Source of the DNA: Chryseobacterium indologenes
Lineage (GTDB): Bacteria; Bacteroidota; Bacteroidia; Flavobacteriales; Weeksellaceae
Length of the DNA stretch: 64,000 bases
NCBI RefSeq assembly: GCF_002025665.1
Contig: NZ_CP018786.1
Coordinates: forward strand, 3,162,001-3,226,000
Reading direction: 5' to 3'
Part shown: piece after piece, positions 16,266-25,283 of the stretch
How the letters are laid out: each line of letters starts with the position of its first letter
Numbering within the stretch: the stretch's first letter is position 1
Translations under genes and position numbers: made by a program
The notes under the pieces: generated by a model
What the model was told of the DNA's origin: nothing
The model's input: only the letters and a program-made list of their open reading frames with translations
Database searches by the model: none

Positions 16266-17684
16266 TTAAGGGATTAAATAAAATTTGGTGATATCCAGCT
16301 CCTGGGTAGACCTCATCAGTTCTATTCCCGCTCTTCTCTGGTTGAAAATGGCATTCTGATATTCCAGTTCGGAAGCTTCCAGGTCGTTTTCTGCATCAAT
16401 AAGCTGTGAAGATTTGCTCATTCCGTATCTGAATTCTTTTTCGGCCTGTACCAACGCATTTTTTGCCAGCTCTTTTTCTTTGGCTTTCAAGGTAATCTGT
16501 GCAGAAGCAATATCGTAATTGGTTTGATTATTGGCCAGATTCAACGTCAGCTTCTTCAGCGCGTCTTCTTTCTGGTTCTGCAATACTTCTTTCCCAACTT
16601 TGGCTGTTTCTTCTGCATGTTTTCCTTCTTTACCATCGAAGATCTCCCATTTAAAACCGACACCTGCCGTAATCAATGGAAACACGTTGATATTATTGGG
16701 TCTCCAGTCCAGCTTTTTTCCTTCATATCCAAGAATTGGCACAGCAGGAATGACATTTTCTGAGGACTTTATTCTGTTTCCATACAATCCGATATAATAA
16801 GCAGAAGCCATCAGCTGTACTTTGGGAATCATCCACGTTTTTTCTGCTTTTATTTTATAGTCTGCAGCACTGATCCCATGTTCCAGTGCACGGATTTCTG
16901 CTCTTTGTTCAATTCCTTTTTCTGCAGCCAACAATTCTACAGGAGATAATACAGGATCAATCATTCTGAGCCTGTCTCTTTGAATCCCTGTCAAAATATA
17001 AAGCTGGGTAAGAAGCAATTCTTTTTTCCCTTCATATTCTACCATTTTAGCATCTAAAGTAGCTTGGGCCAGCTCGATTTTCTTATGATCATAAGGTGTT
17101 ATCAAACCATAGCCAAGCGCTTTGTCCGCAGTTTTTCTGTTGATATCCAGTCTTTTTTTACTTTCATCCAGAACTTTTTTAGACTGATGAATGAGAGCTA
17201 GCTGGTCATATGCTTTAGAAATAGTAGCAATCACCTCATCTTTTGTTTTCTCCAGAAGGATATCTTCAGACTTTTTCTTTTCTTCCACCGCTTTTTTCAT
17301 GTACTTCACCTTTCCTCCTGAATACAGCAGCATTTTGGCATCTGCCTTGGTAATACCTGAAAATCCGGAAACATTGAAATTATTGTTGAAAGCCCCTTCA
17401 GGGATATTGATAAAGGGAGCGAGATTGAATTCTGGTGACGTCAGTCTTGCTGTTCCGTTGAGATAGCCAGCCTTACCACTTAATTCCAGAGTTGGAAGAA
17501 AGATATCCTTGAGTTTGTGTTCGTCAAGATCGGTAAGTTTGTTTTGGGTAATCTGCATTTTGAGGTTCGAGTCCCGAACCATAGCACTATCCAGAAGTTC
17601 TTTAAAATCCGGCGCAGACTGTGCCCAGCCAAAAGCGGGGAAAGCAAAAAAACTAAACGTAAAAATCAATAAATTGTTTTTCAT
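16266..17684 (-). CDS. TolC-family outer-membrane efflux protein
   Basis: 472 residues. A signal peptide (MKNNLLIFTFSFFAFPAFGW, cleavage after AQS) precedes two copies of the outer-membrane efflux repeat, each a coiled-coil hairpin plus strands. Examples are KDEVIATISKAYDQLALIHQ in the first half and EFRYGMSKSSQLIDAENDLE in the second, the usual TolC repeat motif. It would form the trimeric outer-membrane channel for the adaptor and permease encoded downstream. It is the first gene of the operon. Its promoter would lie in the AT-rich region just above 17685. Confidence 0.9.
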   Translation of the reverse strand: MKNNLLIFTFSFFAFPAFGWAQSAPDFKELLDSAMVRDSNLKMQITQNKLTDLDEHKLKDIFLPTLELSGKAGYLNGTARLTSPEFNLAPFINIPEGAFNNNFNVSGFSGITKADAKMLLYSGGKVKYMKKAVEEKKKSEDILLEKTKDEVIATISKAYDQLALIHQSKKVLDESKKRLDINRKTADKALGYGLITPYDHKKIELAQATLDAKMVEYEGKKELLLTQLYILTGIQRDRLRMIDPVLSPVELLAAEKGIEQRAEIRALEHGISAADYKIKAEKTWMIPKVQLMASAYYIGLYGNRIKSSENVIPAVPILGYEGKKLDWRPNNINVFPLITAGVGFKWEIFDGKEGKHAEETAKVGKEVLQNQKEDALKKLTLNLANNQTNYDIASAQITLKAKEKELAKNALVQAEKEFRYGMSKSSQLIDAENDLEASELEYQNAIFNQRRAGIELMRSTQELDITKFYLIP

Positions 17685-17954
17685 GGTTTATGTTTATAAC
17701 AAATATAATGCAAAAATTGTTAAAATCCTTAAAGATAATTCTACAATACCGTGAATTTAAACTAAGTTTAAAATACGTTTAAGTTTAAAGCCCTACAAAA
17801 TAAAGTTTTGGGCAAAGCGTTTAAATGTTAATTAAAAACTAAAAAACTTTGAAAAATTACTTAACTCTACTTTTTCCATACTCAATTGAGAACTATTTTA
17901 TCAATAAATAAAGGGATATGAGAGTATTATAACTAAAAAATATCTATAAATTTT

Positions 17955-18640
17955 TTATACTGAATTTTGAAATTTGGATTCCTGCGGAATGATAAAGGAT
18001 GTAGATAGGTTCTTGGAAGAAAAACGCTATGATCGCAAAGGGATTATGAATTGGCTTTAAAACGAGCGCAAAGGCGTGATACTCAACAAAAGGATTCGAT
18101 AAAACTCTATCCAAACTAATCAATTCAATAGGAACGGGCTTTAGCCCGTTTAATGAGAACAAAATTTCCAGCAGCTTTAGCCCAAACTTAAAGCCATTGA
18201 GAAATGGATACATTATCACCTTCTTCTTTTATTTTGATTTTGAATTTTGGAAACCGGATTCCTGTGGAACGAGAAATGGAGTGGATAAACTTTGATAATA
18301 AATAATCTGCTCGCTGTAAAATTGAGTGTAAGTTTGGGCTAAAGCCAAAGGAATTTAAATTATTTATTAAATGGGCTAAAGCCCATTTCTATTGAATAAA
18401 ACTGGACTTATTCTCTTTATATTTTAAATTTTGGAGGCTGGATTCCTACGGAATAGCAAACTGGATGCTTAAGCTCTGAAATAAAAATCAGTAAAATTTT
18501 TGAGAATGAGGATTCAATAGGAATGGGCTTTAGTCGAAACTTATATTACAACGCAATGTTCGCAAAAGCATTATGGATAGCTTTGAACTCGTGCGCAAAG
18601 GCGTTTCACTAAGCAAAGAACATGACGAATTATCTTATTC
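17955..18640. repeat. Island of decayed intergenic repeats
   Basis: The 1-kb gap between the TolC gene and ecotin holds no convincing gene. Three repeat types are interleaved. (a) GAATTTTGGA...ATTCCTGCGGAAT occurs at about 17961-17991, 18241-18271 and 18423-18455, each with a short ATTCC/GGAAT palindrome. (b) GGGCTTTAGCCC or its reverse complement occurs at about 18136, 18337 and 18373. (c) A ~70-bp unit with CGCAAAG...GCGCAAAGGCGT occurs at 18024-18095 and 18551-18621. Frames through it are repeat translations. The family resembles dispersed repeats seen in Chryseobacterium intergenic DNA. Confidence 0.65.
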
Positions 18641-18650
18641 TGAAAAAACG

Positions 18651-18680
18651 AAAACTCCCCACATCACTGTGAGGAGTTTT
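18651..18680 (-). terminator. Intrinsic terminator of the ecotin gene
   Basis: 13-bp stem AAAACTCCTCACA / TGTGGGGAGTTTT as read on the minus strand, loop GTGA, followed by CGTTTTTT. The single irregular position is a G-U pair only in the minus-strand RNA. Confidence 0.85.
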
Positions 18681-18703
18681 CTGTATAATTATAATAAGCT
18701 GAT

Positions 18704-19192
18704 TTATTTTTGAACTGCTTTTTTCATGCCAGCATCAGGGCGTAAAATTCGGTAACGAACTTCAATGTCTTTCGGTACGTAGAATACCAATGGAAGTTTA
18801 CTGTTATATCTTACAATTTCAGGTTTTAAAGTCACAAACTTTTTAGTCTGTTTTTTATCCAGACAACCCATCAGTGTTCCTGCGGTTTCTCCTTTAGATT
18901 CTACTTCATAATAGTTGTATCCCCATCCCTGAAGATCCTGAGTTTTCATTTCTCCCATCAGGAAATAGTTGTTACAGTCTAACATTTTTTCAGCTCCTAC
19001 AAAAAGTTCAACTTTCAAATCGTTTTCATTTTTTGCTACGGGAAGCTGAATATATACTTGCTTATATCCTTCTTTTGCTTTGGGGAACATTTCAATCTGT
19101 AGTTTTTCAAACTTCTCTGCTTTCTTTTGTGCGAAAGCATTTACTCCAGCCATTAATACTAACCCTGTGATTAAAGTTTTAGAAAATTTCAT
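18704..19192 (-). CDS. eco: Ecotin-family serine protease inhibitor
   Basis: 162 residues. The signal peptide MKFSKTLITGLVLMAGVNAF ends after FAQ. The mature protein follows ecotin throughout: EMFPKAKEGYKQVYIQLP, LKVELFVGAEKMLDCN, LQGWGYNYYEVESKGETAGT, KKFVTLKPEIVRYNSKLP and VFYVPKDIEVRYRI. The two cysteines of the ecotin disulfide are present (LDCN and MGC). The reactive loop reads GTLMGC against E. coli STMMAC, so the P1 residue is Leu instead of Met, which suggests chymotrypsin- or elastase-like targets. It acts as a periplasmic dimer that shields the cell from host or predator proteases. It lies downstream of an alpha-2-macroglobulin gene on the same strand and has its own terminator. Confidence 0.92.
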   Translation of the reverse strand: MKFSKTLITGLVLMAGVNAFAQKKAEKFEKLQIEMFPKAKEGYKQVYIQLPVAKNENDLKVELFVGAEKMLDCNNYFLMGEMKTQDLQGWGYNYYEVESKGETAGTLMGCLDKKQTKKFVTLKPEIVRYNSKLPLVFYVPKDIEVRYRILRPDAGMKKAVQK

Positions 19193-19304
19193 CTTTTAAT
19201 AATTTTTTTAATTGCTACTATCTTAATTCCAAAAATCATTCCAAAATTAAACAATTGTTTGATTTTTCGATTTCATTCTATTTTTATTAAAAATTTAGAA
19301 ATAA

Positions 19305-19336
19305 AAAACTGCAGTAAAAAAATTTACTACAGTTTT
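19305..19336 (-). terminator. Intrinsic terminator of the alpha-2-macroglobulin gene
   Basis: 14-bp stem AAAACTGTAGTAAA / TTTACTGCAGTTTT on the minus strand with a short T loop, followed by T residues. It lies 14 bp after the stop at 19350, and the one irregular position pairs as G-U only in the minus-strand RNA. Confidence 0.8.
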
Positions 19337-19349
19337 CTATGTTGATCAG

Positions 19350-22300
19350 TTACTCTGAAATTGTTACATTACTTCCTTTTGTATGCGCATTCATCTGTGG
19401 TGCGTAATAATTCTGCATCGTTGTAATTCCGTTGGAGAATTTTCCTGATGCATTGGAGACCACATCGTATTCAAAAACATATTTTCCTTTCGGCATATAC
19501 TGAATATAGAAATTGGTAGAGGCATCTTTGGTAGACTGATAGTACCCAAGATTATTTTTCCACTGGTATCCGGATAATACATCTACAGGCTCGAATCCTG
19601 CTGCACGCATATCTTTAATATGAATAAACTCCATGGCTCTGTCCGTGTTCAGAATCATTCTTACGGTTACTTTATCTCCTACTTTCAACGGTGTTTCAGA
19701 AGAGATTTTCTGAAGTTCTTCTCCGTTTACAGTTTTCACTTTTTTATAAAGCTCTTTCGTCACAGAAATATAGTTTTCTGAAGATTTTATTTTATCAAGA
19801 TCCTCATAATATTGCCAGAACAATCCTCCCTGAACAATTCCAGGACCAGGTTTCGTTACAGTTACAGTGGCTAGGTTTTTATCTATAGCTCCTGGCTTCA
19901 CTGTCGATTTCACGTAGCCTGTAGCTTGTGTCTGAGGAACTAGTTCTTTTCCACCCCAAACAATTGTTGCTTTATCACTTTCTGTTCCCGTCCATGATTT
20001 TCCCGAATTCAAAATGGTAAAGATCACCTCAGCTGTTCCTCTTGAACTTCCCCATGAGTTAACTTCTTTTTGGGTTACCAGCCAGATTTTCACATCTTCA
20101 ATAAAGTTTTGGTCGTTAGATTGTAACCTATTGAAAGCTTCCAATGCTCCGGCATGGTTGACTACTTTCGAGCCGAACCATCCCCAATCATTCAGGTTCT
20201 GTTTCCAGTAGACCCCTTGTGTTTTGGTATCTGTAGAAGTTTCCTTAAGATAAGTCATCAACTTTGCAGACACATCTTTCAGACCATAATCGTTCATTAA
20301 TAATGCAGCACGGTGAAGTCCGAAGAATGTAAAGTCGGTGATTTTCGCTGTTTTTGCCTTTTGTTTCACCAATGTTTTCAAGGTAGCACCTTTTCCTTTC
20401 AATGGATATTGCTTTTCCCAATAGTTTCTGGTATCAAGATAATCCATTGCCCAGTTGTTCCAGACATTTCCTTTTTTAGCATCAAAATATTTATTCACCT
20501 CATTATCTACATACTGGATCAATTTAGCAACAAGTACTTTTTGATCAGCATTTTGATAATCTTTCACATTATCTTTTAACCAGGAATTGATTTTCCCTAA
20601 GTTTTTAAGGATATACAATGACGTTCCGTAAGAACTTGGATAACCAGGATACCATGAGAATCCACCGTCAGGATTTTGCAGTTTTTTAAACTCATCCCAA
20701 TCCTGATTGATAGAATTTTTCATGGTATTGACATCAAACAGTAATGCCAGTTTCTGCATCTGTTCACCTTCATTTTTACTTTCCAGCACCCATGGTGTTT
20801 CTTCCAGCAACAATTGTTTTAATTCCTGATTCTTTTCAAGATTTGAATTTAATAATCCCTTGTTCTGATATTCCTCAAAAACCGTTTTCATTTTTGGATT
20901 TGCTTTGAATATTTCCGAAGCCAATACATCAGCAAACCATTTATTAAAGATAACATCTGCAGAGTTATTCTGGTCATTTTTCAGACTTGGAAGGGCAAAC
21001 ATGATCTCCCAGATCGGATTGGTTGTCAGTTCTAACGTATTGGAAACATTAGAAGCTGTTGTAGAGGTATTATTTTTAAGGTTATCCAGTACAAATGTTT
21101 TGGTCTCTCCTTCTTTTACAAATACAGGAACAGCATCCGTTACCAGCATTCTGTTTGGCAATACCGCAATAGCCTGCTGCTCTCCATCCGAATACGCTCC
21201 AGCTTTTGCTACCACTTTGAAAATAACAGAAGAAACATTGTCCGGAACTTTTAATTTCCATGTCAGTGCACTGCTTCCATTTTCAGCTAAGCTAAAGTTT
21301 TGTCCTCCTGAACTCATTCCGAATTTAGAAGAAATATTTTCATTGGTGAAGGCATCTAAAATCTGTAATTCCGCAGAACCGCTTAGTTTTTTATCGGTAA
21401 GATTGGATAGTTTCGACTGCAGATTGAGTTCATCTCCTTCTCTCAGGAATCTTGGATAGTTAGGAGTTACAGAGAATTCTTTCTGCGTTACCACTTCTTT
21501 TTCTAATGTCGCTGCTCTTGCATCTTTGGTGTGGGCAAGAAACATCAGTTTCCATTTTGTCAGTGCTTCCGGAGAAGTGAACTCGAAGCTTACATTACCT
21601 TCTGCATCGGTTTTCAGATCCGGATAGAAGAATGCCGTTTCGTTTAGATTCTTACGAACAGCTACTTTAGCCAGATTTTCTTCAGAAGATCCAGGAGGAG
21701 AAGTTTCTACCTTCGGAGCTTTTACAGGCTCAGGAACAACATTCTGCATCACCTCAATTCTATCTTCTGCAACAGCAGCTCTTGCTGTTTTAAATTTAGC
21801 ACCAGCAATTGGTGACGGAGGTGGTGCATAAGCCGGAGCTTTAACTCCTTCCTGATTGCTAAATCCTACTATAGTTTCCCTTGAAATTGAATAATAATTT
21901 CCATCAAACCAGTTAAACTGAGGAACAGTTATATATCTGTCTTCAAAGTATTTTAATCTCTTCTGATAGTTTTGCTGCTGAAGATAATTTCTGATTCCAT
22001 AAGAAGTCACCATTACAAATGGAGTATATAGTTTTCTCCAGCTGTACGTGTTTTTAGCAAACTGATCCAGAGACATATCATACATATTCGCCAATACTTC
22101 AGCATTGATCTTTTCATTATCATTTCCAGTTACTTTTACTGTCCATTTTTCCTTAGAATTCGGTTCCAGTTTATCTCTGAAAGTAACGGTTTCAATTTTC
22201 AAAGGTTTTTCAGTATCTTTTATTTTTAAAGAAACAGATTCTGTATTCACATCATTAAATGCTACCAGCTGAAACTGAAGATTCAGATCTGAGACACTTT

Positions 22301-25265
22301 TATCTTTAGGAATTTCAGCCGTATATTCTAATACTCCGTTTTTCATCTGATGAACTTCTGAAATGGTTTTTCCGGATCCGTCCTGCACAAAAACATTGAT
22401 TAAAGCATCAGGAACAGCCGAGTAAACATACACTTTTGCTTTTTCTCCTCTGGATAATTCTTCTTTCGGAGCGATAACCGTAAGGAATGTTTTCTGAGTG
22501 GGTTTTAAAGCTGTTTTATCCCAAACACTGAAATATTGTGACGTTTTGATCGTATCTTTTCCTTCAATATTGAAAAGTTCAAGTTCATAATCTCCTGTTT
22601 CCAGTTTTCCTAAATCAAGGTTGGTTGAAAATTGAGCATTGTCAGCGGATGGCTGCTGCTGTCTTTCAATCAGTACTTTTTCCGTTTTCCAGTTTTTGAT
22701 CTCATCATTTTTATCAAAAAGATCGTGTGGGAATCTGCTGATGAATTCTTCTTTTGAATATTTAGGCAGATTCTGAACATCAGACTTGAAATTTTCTCTG
22801 AAAATCCTATCCGGAGCAGTTAGTTTTGATAGCTTAACCTGATATGGCTTTTTAAGATTCTGATCATTATAATTTTTGGTTTCTACCTTCACTTTTACAT
22901 TTTCATCTGTAAAAATATTGCTGATGTTTTCTGCCTGAATGTAATGAGAAACCGACGCTACTTTTAATTGAGTATCGGCAGTCTGCGTTTCTCCGTTGAT
23001 GTCTGTAACGGATGCATTGATGGCATAATTATCAATTTGTATCCCTTCCAGTTTTTCATCTTTTTTAAGTTCCAAGTGAATGGTAAATTCTCCTTTTTCA
23101 TTGGTTTTGGCTTCGCCTAAAATTGAATTTTCATTATCATCATTCTGTGGATACCAGCTGAAATATCTCCATCTGATATTTTGTTTTTTGATCTCATAAT
23201 TCACTGTAGTATTGCTCAAAGGCACTCCCGAGAACATCACGGCTTTTCCTTTCAAATCAATTGTTTGGCCATACTTATACTCTTCTTTTACCGGATCAAA
23301 GGTTACTTCAAATTTGGGTCTTTTATATTCTTCTACCCTGAAATTTTTATATCCAGCACTTTCCCCTTCTATTCTCAGGTAAAAATTACCATTCAGTTTT
23401 CCTTTTGGAAGAATGAAACTTCCATGATAAGAACCGAATTCATTGGTGGTGAAATCCTGTGAAGAAACCTCTTCACTATTAGTGTTCAATAACGTTATTT
23501 TTTGTTTTAATCCTGAAATAACAGTTTCAACTTCTTTATTCATTCTGGTATTAACCACCTTGAAATAAACAGTCTGTCCGGGACGGTAAATTCCTCTGTC
23601 AATAAAAATCTGTGCCGTTGAACGGGTTTGTTTATTTGGATTATAATCTTCAGCATAACCTCTGTTTCCGTACACCTGCATGATCTGAAAATCATTTGTT
23701 TTAGGCTGTTGAATCAGGAATGTTCTGTAATATTCTTTGCTATCTGTAGCAGGAAGCTTAAATACTCCGCTGGCATTGGTTGTTCCCTCAATTTTAGTTA
23801 ATGTTTTATTGGAAACAAATTCATAAAATCGAAGACCTTCATTGGCTAAAGGTTTACCATTCTCGCTATTTACCAATTTCAACTCATCTGAAAGAGGGCT
23901 TCTATCCGTTTTATTCTGATAAATGATTCTGTTTCCGGAAACCAGAAAATATAAATTCTGTCTGGAGTCTGTATCTTTCATATCCGTTCCAGCAACCGTA
24001 AATTCTGCAACATACACTCCTGAAGGAAGCGGTTTCACCTCCAAAGAAGTTTTGTGACTCTGATAATCTTTAGGATCCGGAAGCTGGAATGTTTCTTTCC
24101 TTACCAGATGCTTTTTTAGTTTATTGAAAGTATCGGAATAAGAATCCTGAACATATCGAATTAACGAAGTAAAATCGTCTTTCACTTCATAAATATTCAG
24201 GGTAAATTCTGATACGTTCTGATACTGTGCTACAAAGTGAATCGGCAGATTATTCTGCGTCTGTGCTTCATATTTTAAAGTCAGATACGGATTGACAATC
24301 TGTGCTTCCTTGCTTTTAATATTCTCCAGGAAAAGAGATTTCGGGTATTCACTTTTTGCTTGTGCCGCTAATGCAAGAGCTTCTTTAGGCTTCTTCTGAT
24401 TAGTAAGTTCATCCATCACATCTCCCATAATCATCACTTTATAATCTCCTTCTATATTAGATTTCAAAAGATTCTGAAGCTGCTGAAGTTTATCCTTACA
24501 ATGATTGAAGTTACAGTTTTCCGTAAGCTTTTCTTTCATGAAATACAGCTTGGAATTTCCTGTATTCTGTTCGATCAGTTCATCATAAATTACATTGATT
24601 GTTGTATGGTTTTCGGTTAGTTCATTTTTGGTAAAAATATTGTTTTCAGATAAAAACGCTATTTTCTTTACTGCATACCAATCTGACAATGTCGGGAAAT
24701 AAATAAGGTCTTCTGCTTCTGAAAAGATATTTTTATACTTTCCCAGAGAGATCTTTTTCATTTCAGGTTTTTCTTTATCAAGTTCCTGGAAATTTTTCGT
24801 CAGATAATTTTTGAAATCAAGTTTACTCCAGGTTTCAATCTGTGAAACATCCTGTGAATTGATATTGGTTCTTCCGTTTATTTTCCATGAGTTCTGGTTG
24901 TAATAATCCATGAAAAAGCCATTCATTAAGACTTTGTATACCAGCTTTCCGTCTCCGTTTATTTTACCTTCTGCATCTTTAATTTTTTTGAAAAACTGAG
25001 AAGCAGCATTATTCTGATCATCATCCACGGTTTGGTTTACAATACTGAATTCCGCTTTCAGAGAACGGATCAGCTCGAAGGCATTATTTTCTTTCATGGC
25101 TTGTTTTTGTATGTCTAAAATAATGGGAAGATTAGATTTATAAGCTCCTTTTACACTGTTATCAGCCACTTTTTTCCATTGGGTATCGTAATATTTCTGT
25201 GCGGATACCGTTGAAAAGCTTAGCATTACAAGCAAAAGCAGAAAAATCTTGGAAAATCTTTTCAT
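19350..25265 (-). CDS. Alpha-2-macroglobulin family protein (MG2 domain), thioester motif absent
   Basis: 1971 residues with a signal peptide (MKRFSKIFLLLLVMLSFSTV, cleavage after SAQ). Mid-protein are the macroglobulin domains, including the MG2-type FIDRGIYRPGQTVYFKVVNT. A Pro/Ala-rich bait-like linker follows (around APAYAPPPSPIAGAKF), then FYPDLKTDAEGNVSFEFTSP, the A2M-domain signature, and finally an alpha/alpha-toroid with the LQNPDGGFSWYPGYPSSYGT repeat. The segment where relatives carry C-x-E-Q reads SLKNDQNNSADVIFNKWF, so the thioester is missing and covalent trapping is unlikely. Probably a periplasmic or surface protease trap or folding factor. Its start codon is only 18 bp from a divergent gene. 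Confidence 0.9.
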   Translation of the reverse strand: MKRFSKIFLLLLVMLSFSTVSAQKYYDTQWKKVADNSVKGAYKSNLPIILDIQKQAMKENNAFELIRSLKAEFSIVNQTVDDDQNNAASQFFKKIKDAEGKINGDGKLVYKVLMNGFFMDYYNQNSWKINGRTNINSQDVSQIETWSKLDFKNYLTKNFQELDKEKPEMKKISLGKYKNIFSEAEDLIYFPTLSDWYAVKKIAFLSENNIFTKNELTENHTTINVIYDELIEQNTGNSKLYFMKEKLTENCNFNHCKDKLQQLQNLLKSNIEGDYKVMIMGDVMDELTNQKKPKEALALAAQAKSEYPKSLFLENIKSKEAQIVNPYLTLKYEAQTQNNLPIHFVAQYQNVSEFTLNIYEVKDDFTSLIRYVQDSYSDTFNKLKKHLVRKETFQLPDPKDYQSHKTSLEVKPLPSGVYVAEFTVAGTDMKDTDSRQNLYFLVSGNRIIYQNKTDRSPLSDELKLVNSENGKPLANEGLRFYEFVSNKTLTKIEGTTNASGVFKLPATDSKEYYRTFLIQQPKTNDFQIMQVYGNRGYAEDYNPNKQTRSTAQIFIDRGIYRPGQTVYFKVVNTRMNKEVETVISGLKQKITLLNTNSEEVSSQDFTTNEFGSYHGSFILPKGKLNGNFYLRIEGESAGYKNFRVEEYKRPKFEVTFDPVKEEYKYGQTIDLKGKAVMFSGVPLSNTTVNYEIKKQNIRWRYFSWYPQNDDNENSILGEAKTNEKGEFTIHLELKKDEKLEGIQIDNYAINASVTDINGETQTADTQLKVASVSHYIQAENISNIFTDENVKVKVETKNYNDQNLKKPYQVKLSKLTAPDRIFRENFKSDVQNLPKYSKEEFISRFPHDLFDKNDEIKNWKTEKVLIERQQQPSADNAQFSTNLDLGKLETGDYELELFNIEGKDTIKTSQYFSVWDKTALKPTQKTFLTVIAPKEELSRGEKAKVYVYSAVPDALINVFVQDGSGKTISEVHQMKNGVLEYTAEIPKDKSVSDLNLQFQLVAFNDVNTESVSLKIKDTEKPLKIETVTFRDKLEPNSKEKWTVKVTGNDNEKINAEVLANMYDMSLDQFAKNTYSWRKLYTPFVMVTSYGIRNYLQQQNYQKRLKYFEDRYITVPQFNWFDGNYYSISRETIVGFSNQEGVKAPAYAPPPSPIAGAKFKTARAAVAEDRIEVMQNVVPEPVKAPKVETSPPGSSEENLAKVAVRKNLNETAFFYPDLKTDAEGNVSFEFTSPEALTKWKLMFLAHTKDARAATLEKEVVTQKEFSVTPNYPRFLREGDELNLQSKLSNLTDKKLSGSAELQILDAFTNENISSKFGMSSGGQNFSLAENGSSALTWKLKVPDNVSSVIFKVVAKAGAYSDGEQQAIAVLPNRMLVTDAVPVFVKEGETKTFVLDNLKNNTSTTASNVSNTLELTTNPIWEIMFALPSLKNDQNNSADVIFNKWFADVLASEIFKANPKMKTVFEEYQNKGLLNSNLEKNQELKQLLLEETPWVLESKNEGEQMQKLALLFDVNTMKNSINQDWDEFKKLQNPDGGFSWYPGYPSSYGTSLYILKNLGKINSWLKDNVKDYQNADQKVLVAKLIQYVDNEVNKYFDAKKGNVWNNWAMDYLDTRNYWEKQYPLKGKGATLKTLVKQKAKTAKITDFTFFGLHRAALLMNDYGLKDVSAKLMTYLKETSTDTKTQGVYWKQNLNDWGWFGSKVVNHAGALEAFNRLQSNDQNFIEDVKIWLVTQKEVNSWGSSRGTAEVIFTILNSGKSWTGTESDKATIVWGGKELVPQTQATGYVKSTVKPGAIDKNLATVTVTKPGPGIVQGGLFWQYYEDLDKIKSSENYISVTKELYKKVKTVNGEELQKISSETPLKVGDKVTVRMILNTDRAMEFIHIKDMRAAGFEPVDVLSGYQWKNNLGYYQSTKDASTNFYIQYMPKGKYVFEYDVVSNASGKFSNGITTMQNYYAPQMNAHTKGSNVTISE

Positions 25266-25283
25266 ATATATTAATTTTGATAA

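Noticed and set aside
17944..18219. 91-residue leftward reading frame between the TolC and ecotin genes
   Set aside because: It is a translation of the dispersed GGGCTTTAGCCC and GCGCAAAGG repeats, with no domain, signal or conserved start. It lies in the repeat island.
20905..21459. 184-residue rightward frame inside the macroglobulin gene
   Set aside because: It is antisense to well-conserved macroglobulin coding sequence. Long antisense frames are expected in this gene's Thr/Ser/Lys-rich codon context.
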